Notes: generated by a model not told the origin, from the sequence alone. Positions 1-17,065 are shown, counted from the stretch's first letter. The stretch: DNA of 64,000 nucleotides from Rhodoferax sp. WC2427 (GCF_040822085.1 NZ_CP162006.1:558001-622000); one strand, 5' to 3'. Program-made: numbers and translations.

Positions 1-300
1 CTCCGCCATCCGGGCGGCGACCGGGCCATGGACCAGGTGTTGGCAGCCGTGCCACAGGCAGGATTGGAGGCTGTTCTGGTGGCCGTCGAACTGGTGCTTG
101 AAGGTATGGCGCCCAGCGGCAGCATCAGCGTCGAGCATGTGCGCAACGTGCTAGCTCGGTTGAAAAACCCCATCACCCCGGAGCAGGCGCAGACCTCGCT
201 GCGACTCAGCCAGGTGCCGATTGCCGACACGGCACGCTACGACCGGCTGCGACCGACCCATCTGGATCGTCTGGACGGACAGGAGGTCGGCCATGCGTGA
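1..300 (+). CDS. istA: IS21 transposase IstA, C-terminal end (partial)
   Basis: Only the last 99 codons are present; the reading frame is open from base 1 to the TGA at 298-300. IstA is the DDE transposase that cuts and joins the element ends with help from IstB. The catalytic core is outside the window. This tail resembles the C-terminal region of IstA proteins, including a segment reading [11 protein letters not shown]. It overlaps istB by 8 nt (ATGCGTGA), the usual coupled arrangement. The assignment rests mainly on the adjoining istB and the overlap. An upstream frameshift cannot be excluded. Confidence 0.75.
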   Translation, partial: LRHPGGDRAMDQVLAAVPQAGLEAVLVAVELVLEGMAPSGSISVEHVRNVLARLKNPITPEQAQTSLRLSQVPIADTARYDRLRPTHLDRLDGQEVGHA

Positions 301-1198
301 CACCACCACCGATGTGCAGGCGCAACTGAAGGCGCTGCGGCTCAACGGAATGGCCGCGGCCTGGGCCGACCTGACCGAGCAAGGGGGCGATACCACCCTG
401 GCCGCTTCCCGCTGGCTGGTGGAACACCTGCTACAGGCCGAGGATGCTGACCGGGCCATGCGTTCGATTACCCACCAGATGAAGTCGGTCCGCTTCCCCA
501 TACACCGTGACCTAGCCGGGTTCGACTTCGCCGTCTCGCAGGTCGACCAGAGGTTGGTTCAAAAGCTGGCCGACCTGGCGTTCACCCAGGATGCGCAGAA
601 CGTGGTGCTGGTCGGTGGGCCGGGCACCGGCAAGACCCATCTGGCCACAGCGTTGGGCATCTCGGGATTGACCCGGCACGGCAAGCGGGTGCGCTTCTAC
701 TCGACGGTCGACCTGGTCAATGCCCTGGAGCAGGAGAAGTCCCAGGGACGCGCTGGGCGCATTGCCATGAGTCTGGTGCGCATGGACCTGGTGGTGCTGG
801 ATGAATTGGGTTACCTGCCGTTCAGCCAGGCTGGTGGAGTCCTCTTGTTCCACTTGTTGTCCAAGCTGTACGAACACACCAGCGTGATGATTACCACCAA
901 CCTGACGTTTGCCGAGTGGTCCAGTGTGTTCGGCGACGCCAAGATGACAACGGCCTTGCTCGACCGGCTGACTCACCACTGCCACATCATCGAGACCGGC
1001 AACGAGTCCTACCGGTTCCGGCACAGCACGCATGAAGCCAAGGGACGCATCAAGACGCGGGAGCAAGCCAGGAAGGAGGAGGCCAGTCGAGGAACACAAG
1101 CCCGCGATACCGTGGAGGAAGGGGCCTCGCCTGACGGCTCGGGAACAGAACAAACCAATGCAAGAAAAGGAGGCCCAACCGAGGCAGACAGCCTATAG
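293..1198 (+). CDS. istB: IS21 transposition helper ATPase IstB
   Basis: This 301-residue AAA+ ATPase is the transposition helper that assembles with IstA on target DNA. Walker A GGPGTGKT lies at residues 108-115 and a Walker B-like [11 protein letters not shown] follows near residue 170. I chose ATG 293 because it overlaps the istA stop by 8 nt; an ATG at 221 is open but lies inside istA. The protein is about 50 residues longer than common IstB proteins, the excess being a charged, Ala/Arg/Glu-rich tail after the conserved STHEAKGR region. The gene appears intact, so the helper could be functional. Confidence 0.9.
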   Translation: MRDTTTDVQAQLKALRLNGMAAAWADLTEQGGDTTLAASRWLVEHLLQAEDADRAMRSITHQMKSVRFPIHRDLAGFDFAVSQVDQRLVQKLADLAFTQDAQNVVLVGGPGTGKTHLATALGISGLTRHGKRVRFYSTVDLVNALEQEKSQGRAGRIAMSLVRMDLVVLDELGYLPFSQAGGVLLFHLLSKLYEHTSVMITTNLTFAEWSSVFGDAKMTTALLDRLTHHCHIIETGNESYRFRHSTHEAKGRIKTREQARKEEASRGTQARDTVEEGASPDGSGTEQTNARKGGPTEADSL

Positions 1199-1238
1199 TT
1201 ATCCACAGTCGGCCTTCACGGAGGCCGTTCTAGCACCT

Positions 1239-1277
1239 GGTCAAAATTCGATTGACACTGGTGGTCAAGATTGGATC
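1239..1277 (+). repeat. IS21 terminal tandem repeats
   Basis: Two similar 15-mers, GGTCAAAATTCGATT (1239-1253) and GGTCAAGATTGGATC (1263-1277), lie in direct orientation about 40-80 bp after istB. IS21 elements carry such repeats at both ends as transposase binding sites. From 1293 to the hairpin at 1414 I see no gene or other clear feature. Confidence 0.6.
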
Positions 1278-1413
1278 GGCTCTAACAACATCGCCTTGAT
1301 GGCTAGCCACGATGTCCAAGTCCTTGAGGTGGACTTGGACGCAATGACGCAATCAACGGCCATCCTGGCGCAGTGGACTTCTGACACGGGAGCCAGAAAC
1401 TACGCCAGAAAAC

Positions 1414-1446
1414 AAAAAAGCAGCCTGTTTTACGGGCCGCTTTTTT
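1414..1446 (-). terminator. Bidirectional terminator after tRNA-Phe
   Basis: The inverted repeat AAAAAAGC/GCTTTTTT has an inner GCC/GGC pairing and an 8 nt loop. It lies about 40 nt beyond the 3' end of tRNA-Phe. On the minus strand the hairpin is followed by a run of six T, so it fits as the tRNA-Phe terminator; the A/T symmetry would also stop transcription leaving the IS element. Confidence 0.7.
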
Positions 1447-1487
1447 GACTACTCCCTGCTAACCTGTTGATTAGTAAGAAGATTTTT

Positions 1488-1563
1488 TGGTGGCCTGGGG
1501 CGGAATCGAACCACCGACACAAGGATTTTCAATCCTCTGCTCTACCGACTGAGCTACCGGGCC
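1488..1563 (-). tRNA. tRNA-Phe (GAA)
   Basis: This 76-nt cloverleaf has anticodon GAA in the loop TTGAAAA, the T-loop TTCGATT and an encoded 3' CCA. The acceptor strands are 5' GGCCCGG and 3' CCAGGCC, leaving a C5-A68 mismatch where C-G would be expected. The rest folds normally. It lies between the IS21 element and the REC-Fis regulator, reading away from the latter. Confidence 0.93.
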
Positions 1564-1572
1564 AAGACTTAA

Positions 1573-1578
1573 ATTATA
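1573..1578 (-). promoter_or_regulatory. -10 box of the tRNA-Phe promoter
   Basis: On the minus strand a perfect TATAAT lies 10 nt before the tRNA 5' end. No good -35 hexamer is visible 16-18 nt upstream, where the sequence is the 3' end of the regulator gene. Confidence 0.5.
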
Positions 1579-1586
1579 TACCGAAA

Positions 1587-2270
1587 TTACCCCCGTTTTC
1601 CACGGGCGAGATCAACTCCGAGTTGTTTTAATTTGCGATATAGATGTGTGCGCTCCAGGCCGGTTTGTTCTGCAACACGGGTCATGGATCCACCTTCTTG
1701 GGCAAGATGAAATTCGAAGTAGGCCTTTTCAAAACCATCGCGTGCTTCCCTTAGCGGTTTGTCCAAGTCAAAGGTCTGCTGTGACTGGGGGCCAAGGAGG
1801 CTGGTGCTGGAGAGGGCACCAGGCATGCTGCTGAGCATTTCCAAGGGGACGACCCGGTTGTCCGAATGGGCTTGCAAGACAGGTACCGGCGCGGCTTTGC
1901 GTGTGGCGTTGCGCGTCAGCGCTTGCTCGACTGCTTTCAACAGCTTTTGCAGGGTAATGGGCTTTTCCAAAAACGAGAAGGCCCCGATACGTGTGGCTTC
2001 TACCGCAGTGTCGATGGTGGCATGGCCACTCATCATGATGACGGGCATCGTCAAGGCACCTGCGGCGGCCCATTCCTTGAGCAGGGAGACACCATCGGTG
2101 TCGGGCATCCAAATGTCTAGCAGCACCAAGTCAGGGCGGGATTGCAACCGGGCGATACGTGCCTCTGCCGCATTTTCTGCCAGTTCGACGTTGTGCCCTT
2201 CATCATTCAGGATTTCAGAAAGCAGGTCGCGAATACCGAGTTCATCGTCAACTACCAGAATGTTTGCCAT
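1587..2270 (-). CDS. REC-Fis response regulator, NtrX-like, lacking AAA+ domain
   Basis: This 227-residue DNA-binding response regulator is partner of the NtrY-like kinase immediately upstream. The N-terminal receiver (about 1-120) has the DD acidic pair at 8-9, the phospho-acceptor Asp52 in LLDIWMPD and the conserved Lys in LEKPI. A low-complexity linker leads to a C-terminal Fis-type helix-turn-helix (RVAEQTGLERTHLYRKLKQLG). Unlike classical NtrX there is no sigma-54 AAA+ domain, so it cannot act as a standard sigma-54 activator and probably works like RegA/ActR regulators. It is the last gene of the rsmB-DUF4390-kinase group. Confidence 0.88.
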   Translation of the reverse strand: MANILVVDDELGIRDLLSEILNDEGHNVELAENAAEARIARLQSRPDLVLLDIWMPDTDGVSLLKEWAAAGALTMPVIMMSGHATIDTAVEATRIGAFSFLEKPITLQKLLKAVEQALTRNATRKAAPVPVLQAHSDNRVVPLEMLSSMPGALSSTSLLGPQSQQTFDLDKPLREARDGFEKAYFEFHLAQEGGSMTRVAEQTGLERTHLYRKLKQLGVDLARGKRG

Positions 2271-2317
2271 GATTGAAGCGCGGGTCCCCGGATGAAAATA
2301 CAGCGGTGTGGCCGTTG

Positions 2318-4606
2318 TTAAGTTGCCACTTTAAGGTGGATGCTGAATGATAACGATACTTGCGCACCATCCACCACGCCATTGACGATACGGTTTGATA
2401 AGTCGATGCGCGCACCGTGCTCATCTGCGATTTTTTTCACCACAGCCAGCCCCAATCCCGTGCCGCGGCTCTTGGTGGTGACGTACGGTTCAAATGCACG
2501 CTTGAGGATATGCTCGGGAAAGCCTGTACCTTGGTCTAGCACCACGAGTCGCACACGCTGTGACGCTGAGGCCCATTGGGTGCGTACGACGACACTCGGA
2601 GTCGTACCGGGCCGGTGGGCTGCTTCAGTAGCATCCTGTGCGTTTTGCAGAAGGTTATGAATGACTTGGCGTAACTGCTCCGCATCCCCCAGAATCCACG
2701 GGCAGCCGCTTTCGAGTTGCGCAACCACAGTGATCGGTGCAGTTTCGTGCTCATAGAGCTGCAGCACGTCCTGGACGAGTGAGTTGAGATCCAAAGGCTT
2801 GAGGTCTGCGGCTGGAAGACGGGCATAGTCACGGAATTCATTGACCAGGCGCTTCATGGCATCGACCTGGTCTACGATGGTTTTCACAGACTTTTTAAGC
2901 AGTATCTGCTCGGGCTCGCCGACTTTATTCAAAAGCTTCATTTCCAGCCGTTCCGCAGAAAGCTGGATGGGTGTCAGTGGATTTTTAATCTCATGCGCCA
3001 GACGACGCGCTACTTCACCCCATGCCTGGGCCCGCTGGGCCGATACGATCTCAGAAATATCATCAAAGACCAATAGGCGGTTGCTGCCGGGCAGTTCAGC
3101 ACCTCTAGCTACCAAAGTAATAGCATCTTGGGAGAAAGGTGATGGGGTGGCGTTCAGCTCGAAAGATTGCTGCCAATGGTCGAGTCCATGGTGGATCTGC
3201 TCACTCAAAAATGCCGAAAATTGCGCGTGCACACCTTTGGCGAATTCGCCCATGCCGTCAATGTCGGCCAGCGCTTTGCCTTCAAGAGCCGCCAGGGGGA
3301 CGCGCAAAATACGGGTGGCACCGGGATTGCTGGATTGGATGGTGCCCTTGGCATCCAGAACGATGACGCCGGAGGTCAGGTTGTCCAAAATTGTCTGAAG
3401 GTTGGCCCGGGCGGCGCTGACCTGCGACATGCTTTGGTCTACGGCCGAGCGGGCATCGGATAGCTGCTGGGTCATGTCGGCGAAAGAGCGGGTGAGGCCA
3501 CCCAATTCATCGCGACCCTGCCATACGGCTTTTGGTGTCAAGTCACCGGCAGCGACCTGGCGCACGCCTTCGGCCAGCAGCAGCAGCGGTCGAGCGAGCT
3601 GGTTGCCCAGTAGCACGGCCAGCAGCACGGCCCCGAAGACAGCAAGAAACAGGCTTAAAGTCAGCGTGCCGATATACATGCGCTTCAGTCCCGTGCGGGC
3701 CAGCGCCCGTTCCTGGTATTCCCGGTTGGCGGTTTGTACCGCCATGGCATTGGCCACAAGGGGTGCGGGCAGGCTTTGCACGACTTGCAAAAAACGCGGC
3801 TCGGCCAGCAAGCCTACGCCTTTGCTGGACACCAGTGCCAGGGCCTTGATGTGGGCCATGGGCGGCTCCGCCCCAGGGGTAAGACCCAGATCATCCAGGC
3901 CTTCGATGACCGCTACCGCACGCTGTGTGCGCACATTGCGCAACTGCTGGGGACTGGGCCGCTCAGGGTTGAGCAGGAAGCGTGATTGGCCGACGCTGGC
4001 AATCAGCTGTCCACCTGCGCTCCACAACATCACATCGCTCACATCCAACTGGTCCCGAATGTGTTCCAGGGTGAGGCCGGAAGCCGCATCAGGCACTCCG
4101 GACAACTGCCCGCTGGCGTTGCGGGCTTTGTCCGCCAGGTCATTGGCCAGGATATCGAGCGTCGCGCGACCCAGGTTGACCCCCGCGTCCAGGGCGGTTT
4201 CCACTTTGACATCGAACCAACTCTCGATGGACCGGGATACGAATTGGTACGACACCACATAGATTAGCAAGCCCGGCATCAAGCCGACCAACGCGAAAAT
4301 AGTGGCCAATTTCACCAGCAAACGGCTGCCGAACTTGCCGCGCCGCAAGCGCATCCATAGCCGCACTGCCATCCAGGAGATCACTGCCAGCAACACGCCG
4401 GCCACCACCACGTTCACCGCAAACAGGCGTGCATAGTTGCGTTCGTACATCTCTCGGTTGTTGGTGGACTGGGTCAGCAGTAGCAGCAGAATCAGGCCAA
4501 TCGCCATGACCACCACTGCTCCGACAATCCAGGCCCAGCGCAATGCCCGCGGGTTGGCAAAGGTTCGGTACCTGGATGCCGGCGCCTCAGCAGGTTGTTG
4601 GCTCAC
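2318..4606 (-). CDS. NtrY-like sensor histidine kinase
   Basis: This 762-residue membrane kinase phosphorylates the downstream REC-Fis regulator. Visible parts in order: two N-terminal membrane segments (about 28-50 and 65-85), another near 105-125, a periplasmic sensing region, a membrane helix near 330, HAMP, a PAS region (about 405-510), the H-box AHEIKNPLTPIQLSAERL with its phospho-accepting His, and a HATPase with the G-box GTGLGLAVVKKI. The start is GTG at 4606, overlapping the TGA of the DUF4390 gene (GTGA), which implies translational coupling. The signal sensed is not evident. A stretch in the PAS region coincides with a possible half copy of the dispersed repeat. Confidence 0.9.
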   Translation of the reverse strand: MSQQPAEAPASRYRTFANPRALRWAWIVGAVVVMAIGLILLLLLTQSTNNREMYERNYARLFAVNVVVAGVLLAVISWMAVRLWMRLRRGKFGSRLLVKLATIFALVGLMPGLLIYVVSYQFVSRSIESWFDVKVETALDAGVNLGRATLDILANDLADKARNASGQLSGVPDAASGLTLEHIRDQLDVSDVMLWSAGGQLIASVGQSRFLLNPERPSPQQLRNVRTQRAVAVIEGLDDLGLTPGAEPPMAHIKALALVSSKGVGLLAEPRFLQVVQSLPAPLVANAMAVQTANREYQERALARTGLKRMYIGTLTLSLFLAVFGAVLLAVLLGNQLARPLLLLAEGVRQVAAGDLTPKAVWQGRDELGGLTRSFADMTQQLSDARSAVDQSMSQVSAARANLQTILDNLTSGVIVLDAKGTIQSSNPGATRILRVPLAALEGKALADIDGMGEFAKGVHAQFSAFLSEQIHHGLDHWQQSFELNATPSPFSQDAITLVARGAELPGSNRLLVFDDISEIVSAQRAQAWGEVARRLAHEIKNPLTPIQLSAERLEMKLLNKVGEPEQILLKKSVKTIVDQVDAMKRLVNEFRDYARLPAADLKPLDLNSLVQDVLQLYEHETAPITVVAQLESGCPWILGDAEQLRQVIHNLLQNAQDATEAAHRPGTTPSVVVRTQWASASQRVRLVVLDQGTGFPEHILKRAFEPYVTTKSRGTGLGLAVVKKIADEHGARIDLSNRIVNGVVDGAQVSLSFSIHLKVAT
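3101..3127. repeat. Possible half copy of the dispersed repeat inside the kinase gene
   Basis: The minus strand reads GATGCTATTACTTTGGTAGC, matching the first arm (GCTAT...GTAGC) of the dispersed element described at 35025-35080. It encodes DAITLVA in frame. Only this arm is present, so coincidence is possible. Confidence 0.3.
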
Positions 4607-5205
4607 TTGGCTGCATCCGGTGAGAGGCGCAGGTTGCGGCTGCCGGACAGGCTCCAGTCGGATTGGCCCATGGCGCCAATCTGGAAAGGGCGTGGGAGCT
4701 GCGATACGTCGAGTCGAAAGCTGAATTCGGCGTGGGTCTTGCCGTCAAAGTCGACATCGGTGGCATCGGCGATGCGCCAGCGTGAAAACCGCTGTATGTT
4801 GGCCAGGGCGTCGGCGAGCGACTCGAAGTTCTGGTTCAGCACCACACCCAAGCCGCTATTGCCCATGGCGGAGGGGCCGACATTCAGGCGCCAGCGCCGG
4901 GTTAGCGGTTGGTAGGCCAGTCGCATGTAGCGGGCCTGGCTGGCCACGGCTTTGTCCGACCAGTACCAGCGGTCTCGTAGCACCTCGATCTCGGCCACGA
5001 AAAACATCGGAATGCCTTTGTGCAGCGCATCTTCCACCAGGCTGGGGAGTTCGAACTTCAAATTGGCAGAAAAAAACACCCCTGAATCATTGCGCTCGAT
5101 TTGCATCTGGTTGATTTCCACCAGTGTGCTCTGCGCCCGAGCAAAGGGCAAATAGCACAATAAAAGGTAGACGCACCAGCGCACCACGGCCCATTTAGGT
5201 CGCAT
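4603..5205 (-). CDS. DUF4390 secreted protein
   Basis: This protein of about 200 residues has an N-terminal signal peptide (hydrophobic WCVYLLLCYLPFA, cleavage probably after ARA) and a conserved DUF4390 body with VEINQMQIERND near its start. Family members sit between rsmB and an ntrY-like kinase in many Betaproteobacteria; the role is unknown, and a periplasmic function connected to the kinase is only a guess. I chose ATG 5205 because the signal peptide begins right after it; it overlaps rsmB by 11 nt. A start at 5235 is also open. The stop overlaps the kinase GTG. Confidence 0.8.
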   Translation of the reverse strand: MRPKWAVVRWCVYLLLCYLPFARAQSTLVEINQMQIERNDSGVFFSANLKFELPSLVEDALHKGIPMFFVAEIEVLRDRWYWSDKAVASQARYMRLAYQPLTRRWRLNVGPSAMGNSGLGVVLNQNFESLADALANIQRFSRWRIADATDVDFDGKTHAEFSFRLDVSQLPRPFQIGAMGQSDWSLSGSRNLRLSPDAAK

Positions 5206-6505
5206 TTTTTTCCAGTAGGGCGTAAAAGAATCCATCGTTGTCACGGATACGATTGTCCGGGACTGCTTCGTCCAAATCCCATGTACGGGGCAGTAAATGG
5301 CCGGGAGACGGTAGCAAACGGGCATCGGTGTGGTGTGCAAGAAACGTTTCGATCTGGTCTTGCCCCTCGGCACGGAATACCGAGCAGGTGCAATACAGCA
5401 AACGACCACCGGAACGTACCAGCGGCCAGAGTTGTCGCAAGAGGCTCGCCTGCAGGCGGGCCAATTGGGCAATATCGGTTTCGCGGCGCAGCCAGCGTAC
5501 ATCGGGATGGCGGCGCACGATGCCCGATGCCGTGCACGGTGCGTCGAGCAAAATGGCATCAAAGGGGCGTCCATCCCACCAGGTTGCAGGCTGGTTGGCA
5601 TCGGCCACCAGTACCGTGGCCTGTAGGCCCTGTCGCTCCAGATTGCGCTGGACGCGCTCGCAACGGATGGGGTCGATGTCGAGCGCCGTCACCTCGGCCG
5701 GGACTATTTCAAGCAGATGGACCGTTTTACCGCCAGGAGCGGCGCAGGCATCCAGAATACGCAAGGGCTGGCGCGTGTCCATACCGTCGAGAAGCAGCGG
5801 CGCCGCCATTTGGGCGGCTGCATCCTGGACCGATATAGCACCGTCGGAAAATCCTGGAATGTCTTGTACCGATCTGGCGCGGGCCAAGGCCAAACCCGAG
5901 TCTCCCACCAAGCTTGCTTCAATATTGATAGCTGCTAGCGCTGATTGAATAAGCGCAGGAGTCGTTTTTCTTACATTAACCCGTAACGTCATAGGCGCAT
6001 GCTGGTTGTTTGCCTGCAGGATCTCCTGCCAGCGTTGCGGCTGTTCATTTTTCAGCCGCTGTATCCACCACCGGGGGTGGTTCCACACAGCGACCGGGTC
6101 GCGGTCGGTGGCCGCCACCAGCGCTTCGCGTTCCCGCAAAAATCGGCGCAGGCAGGCATTGATAAAACTCGCTTGGGCTTTGGCTGGGCCCCGGTTGGCG
6201 GCTTCCACGGTTTGGTCCACCAGGGTGAATGCTTCGTAGGGTGCATCGGACTCTTGCCATGCCAGAGCCAGAGCCGTGCACAGCAACGCGTCGGCAGCGG
6301 GCGGGGGCGGGCGCTTGGCCAACTGCGCGCGCAAGGCTTCGGCGCGGCCGAGGTTGCGCAAACTATGGAATACCAGGGACTGCACACCTGGACGCAACGG
6401 ACCTTCTACAGCCGCCAACGCCGGTGTGGCGGAGGCTCCGTTGCGGATGGCATGCAAAACCTCTGCTGTTGCCAGTAGCTGACGCCAAAGGGGGATCTGC
6501 GCCAT
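5195..6505 (-). CDS. rsmB: 16S rRNA m5C967 methyltransferase RsmB
   Basis: This 436-residue S-adenosylmethionine-dependent enzyme methylates C967 of 16S rRNA. The N-terminal third is a NusB-like RNA-binding domain; the rest is a Rossmann methyltransferase with the SAM-binding DACAAPGGKT and the two catalytic cysteines in LLDAPCTASG and LLYCTCSVF. It is first in a tight group with DUF4390 and the two-component pair. The segment PALIQSALAAIN, in the linker before the methyltransferase core, is encoded by an antisense copy of the dispersed repeat (5921-5970), apparently read through without loss of frame. Confidence 0.95.
   Translation of the reverse strand: MAQIPLWRQLLATAEVLHAIRNGASATPALAAVEGPLRPGVQSLVFHSLRNLGRAEALRAQLAKRPPPPAADALLCTALALAWQESDAPYEAFTLVDQTVEAANRGPAKAQASFINACLRRFLREREALVAATDRDPVAVWNHPRWWIQRLKNEQPQRWQEILQANNQHAPMTLRVNVRKTTPALIQSALAAINIEASLVGDSGLALARARSVQDIPGFSDGAISVQDAAAQMAAPLLLDGMDTRQPLRILDACAAPGGKTVHLLEIVPAEVTALDIDPIRCERVQRNLERQGLQATVLVADANQPATWWDGRPFDAILLDAPCTASGIVRRHPDVRWLRRETDIAQLARLQASLLRQLWPLVRSGGRLLYCTCSVFRAEGQDQIETFLAHHTDARLLPSPGHLLPRTWDLDEAVPDNRIRDNDGFFYALLEKNAT
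5921..5970 (+). repeat. Dispersed three-part repeat, copy inside rsmB
   Basis: Plus-strand copy: ATAGCTGCT arm, GCGCTGATTGAATAAGCGC hairpin, then GGAGTCGTTTTT tail. It lies antisense to rsmB, where it translates as part of an extra-looking linker segment, and it is notably AT-richer than the flanking gene. Confidence 0.65.
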
Positions 6506-6550
6506 GTGACCGCTGGGGAAGGGCGCGCTTGGGCGGGGGACGGGTCATAT

Positions 6551-7153
6551 TCAGGGGTCGGTAGGAAGTGATGTTGCAGTGCGAAAGCCGAACAGCCAGG
6601 CCAGCAGCATGGCGGGAAATTGGTTGATGGCGGCGTTGTAGCTGTGGACGGCCTGTGCAAAGCTCTGGGCGGCCGGGCGGATCTGTTGGCGCGCCTCATT
6701 CCATTGGGCTTGCGCAGTATCGGGCAAAACAGGCCCGGTGCCGGTAGCTCCTTCGGTCGCAACCCGCAACCAGGCCATTTGCAGCACCGTGTCGGCCGCC
6801 GCCAAAGCGTTGATAGCGGCACCATCCAACGGTCGGCTGCGTGCCACCGCCAACGAGGCGGAAAACTGGGCCTGGGCACCTTGCAGTCCCGCCCATGCTT
6901 GTGTGGGCGCTATGAACGCGGTGTCTGCAGGGCTCACCGGGATGGCAGAACCGAACTGCACGATTTCAGCATAGCGCTGCATGGGCGTGGCCAGAGCGGA
7001 GAAGCTGCGCAAAGCAAGAGAACGTAGCCGCACCAGCCGGTTATAGGCGCCCACCGACCAGAACAGCAATACCGCAGCCAAGCTCCACCACAGAAAGGAT
7101 TCGGAGATCACAGGTAATCTTGTAGAAAGCGATTTGCCCCATGGGGCACACAT
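6551..7153 (-). CDS. LemA family protein
   Basis: This protein of about 200 residues is of the LemA type: one N-terminal membrane helix (SFLWWSLAAVLLFWSVGAYNRLV) followed by a long helical region, with YNAAINQFPAMLLAWLFGF near the C-terminus, the family signature. LemA proteins are membrane-anchored with an unclear role. The open frame reaches 7174, but that start lies inside the rpoC terminator, so ATG 7153 or GTG 7111 is more likely. It lies 45 nt before rsmB and shares its direction, so it may lead that operon. Confidence 0.82.
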   Translation of the reverse strand: MCAPWGKSLSTRLPVISESFLWWSLAAVLLFWSVGAYNRLVRLRSLALRSFSALATPMQRYAEIVQFGSAIPVSPADTAFIAPTQAWAGLQGAQAQFSASLAVARSRPLDGAAINALAAADTVLQMAWLRVATEGATGTGPVLPDTAQAQWNEARQQIRPAAQSFAQAVHSYNAAINQFPAMLLAWLFGFRTATSLPTDP

Positions 7154-7193
7154 AAAAAAACACCCCAAGTCCACCAGCGATGGACTTGGGGTG
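7154..7193 (-). terminator. Terminator of the rpoBC operon
   Basis: A perfect 13-bp inverted repeat (CACCCCAAGTCCA / TGGACTTGGGGTG, loop of 7 nt at 7174-7180) is followed on the minus strand by seven T. It lies 53 nt beyond the rpoC stop, a strong intrinsic terminator. Confidence 0.93.
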
Positions 7194-7245
7194 CCTGTGT
7201 CACCTAAGGAGTTTATGTGACATGACGCAGCGCTCGCGGCCTGCG

Positions 7246-11469
<4,224 letters not shown>

Positions 11470-11495
11470 GTGTTAAATCCTTTTCTTGTCCGCAA

Positions 11496-15609
<4,114 letters not shown>

Positions 15610-15829
15610 GAGATCTCCGGGGGCAAGGACTTGGGAATCCTGGGGGGCCTGTCAACTGTCGTGTTGCACATCATGCGCAACGAACTTGGCGGTTGGCCAC
15701 TACCAACCATGGCGGACGATTGCGCATTGCACGCAATCCGAACCAAGGCATCTTCTGCAGTCGGGGCCAGAAGACACTGAAAAGGAGGTAATGCGACCTG
15801 CTTTTCAGTGTGCTCTTACAAGCACGAAA

Positions 15830-15859
15830 GGCTGGGAGCTCCTTTAGGAGTTCCCAGCC
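15830..15859 (-). terminator. Hairpin between rplL and rpoB
   Basis: A 13-bp inverted repeat with one mismatch and a 4-nt loop (GGCTGGGA...TCCCAGCC) lies 17 nt after rplL. There is no long T-run, so it may be a partial terminator or an RNA-processing site that lowers rpoBC expression relative to the ribosomal proteins, as in E. coli. The remaining 220 bp to rpoB holds no gene I can support. Confidence 0.6.
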
Positions 15860-15875
15860 CTCGTTTGCGATTGAA

Positions 15876-16247
15876 TTACTTCAGTTCGACTTTAGCGCCA
15901 GCATCAACCAGCTTCTTCATGGCTGCATCAGCATCAGCCTTGGAGATGCCTTCCTTGACTGCCTTAGGAGCACCGTCCACCAGGTCCTTGGCTTCTTTCA
16001 AGCCCAGGCCGGTGATTTCGCGAACTGCCTTAATGACCGACACCTTTTGGGCGCCAGCTTCAACCAGAACGACGTTGAATTCCGTCTTTTCTTCGGCAGC
16101 GGCGGCAGGGCCAGCAGCAGCGGCAGGGCCAGCCATTGCAGCTGCGCTTACGCCAAATTTCTCTTCGATGGCTTTCACCAGGTCGTTGAGTTCCAGGACC
16201 GTCATGCTGTCAAGCGCGGTCAAAAATGCGTCTTTATCGAATGCCAT
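15876..16247 (-). CDS. rplL: Ribosomal protein L7/L12
   Basis: This 123-residue stalk protein of the 50S subunit recruits translation GTPases. It has the N-terminal dimerisation region ([33 protein letters not shown], in parts), an Ala/Gly-rich hinge, and the globular C-terminal domain with [21 protein letters not shown]. It is 92 nt downstream of rplJ and shares the rplJ leader control. Confidence 0.98.
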   Translation of the reverse strand: MAFDKDAFLTALDSMTVLELNDLVKAIEEKFGVSAAAMAGPAAAAGPAAAAEEKTEFNVVLVEAGAQKVSVIKAVREITGLGLKEAKDLVDGAPKAVKEGISKADADAAMKKLVDAGAKVELK

Positions 16248-16339
16248 TTTGATTTCCAGTTTTTTCAGTTGGGGACAGACCGAGCATATGCAAGCGACTG
16301 TCCAACAAAGTTTTTGTCAATACCGACCGTAACCTGTGG

Positions 16340-16888
16340 TTACGCCGGAGCAACTTCGGCAGCCGCTTCCGGGGCCGCTTCGGCTGCTGGTTCGGTAGAA
16401 CCTGCGCCCTTTTGTGTCGCCAATGCGGCCAGCACACGTGCCGTACGCGAAATCGGGGACTGCATCAAGCCCAGCAACTGCGCCAACAAAACTTCCTTGG
16501 AAGGGATGCTTGCCAGTTGCTTAACGCCGTTCACGTCCAGAACTTTTCCACCGAATGCGCCACCGCGAATCACCAACTTGTCGTTGGTTTTCGAGAATTC
16601 AGCTACTACCTTGGCAGCAGCTACGGCATCCACAGAAAAGCCATAGATCAGCGGACCGGTCATCTGGTCGGACACGATTTCAAAAGCACTGCCTGCGACA
16701 GCACGGCGGGCCAAGGTGTTTTTCAACACGCTTAAGGTCACGCCATTGCTACGCGCTGCTGAGCGCAATTTGGTCATGTCAGCGACCGTGATACCACGGT
16801 ATTCCGCCATCACGAGCGTTTGAGCTTTAGCGGCGAGGCTGGTCACATCGGTAATGACCGCTTCTTTCTCACTGCGATTAAGACTCAA
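16340..16888 (-). CDS. rplJ: Ribosomal protein L10
   Basis: This 182-residue protein forms the base of the L7/L12 stalk. It begins [12 protein letters not shown]; the start codon is TTG at 16888, with AAGGAG about 7 nt upstream, and no better ATG is in place. The C-terminus is an Ala/Glu-rich extension ([15 protein letters not shown]) beyond the E. coli length of 165. L10, with L12, represses its own operon by binding the leader upstream. Confidence 0.96.
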   Translation of the reverse strand: MSLNRSEKEAVITDVTSLAAKAQTLVMAEYRGITVADMTKLRSAARSNGVTLSVLKNTLARRAVAGSAFEIVSDQMTGPLIYGFSVDAVAAAKVVAEFSKTNDKLVIRGGAFGGKVLDVNGVKQLASIPSKEVLLAQLLGLMQSPISRTARVLAALATQKGAGSTEPAAEAAPEAAAEVAPA

Positions 16889-16954
16889 GGTCTACTCCTT
16901 AAAATGTGTTGTCCGGCTCACGGCCATTCAACACGCCACTTTGCAGCGACCAAC

Positions 16955-17065
16955 TGTTTCGGGAAACTTATTCCATCTGCAGCGGGATCGCCATCTGCGT
17001 TGGTTTTCACTGATTAAGTGCAGACAAGCTGCACACCAACGGTCTTGGATGGCTCGCTAAAGTTT
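16955..17065 (-). promoter_or_regulatory. L10 leader (rplJL autoregulatory RNA)
   Basis: The 235-bp gap between rplA and rplJ is long and structured. On the minus strand it reads CAAGACCGTTGGTG and, further on, CCAACGCAGATGGCG; GTTGG pairs with CCAAC to close a stem with an inner TGCAG/CTGCA hairpin. Position and the conserved ACCG..GGTG element fit the L10(L12)4-binding leader known upstream of rplJ. Boundaries are approximate. Confidence 0.6.

Larger units (their letters stand above)
1..1290 (+). mobile_element. IS21-family insertion sequence, right part
   Basis: The window opens inside an IS21-type element. It holds the 3' end of istA, a complete istB overlapping it by 8 nt, and a right end with tandem terminal repeats: GGTCAAAATTCGATT at 1239 and GGTCAAGATTGGATC at 1263, 24 bp apart. 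Multiple internal repeats at the termini are typical of IS21 elements. The left end lies outside the window. The exact right boundary cannot be fixed without the left end or the target duplication; I place it near 1285-1292. The element sits about 200 bp from the 3' end of tRNA-Phe. Confidence 0.8.

Noticed and set aside
7154..7174. Upstream start of the LemA frame at 7174
   Set aside because: It falls inside the rpoC terminator hairpin, so a start at 7153 or 7111 is preferred.
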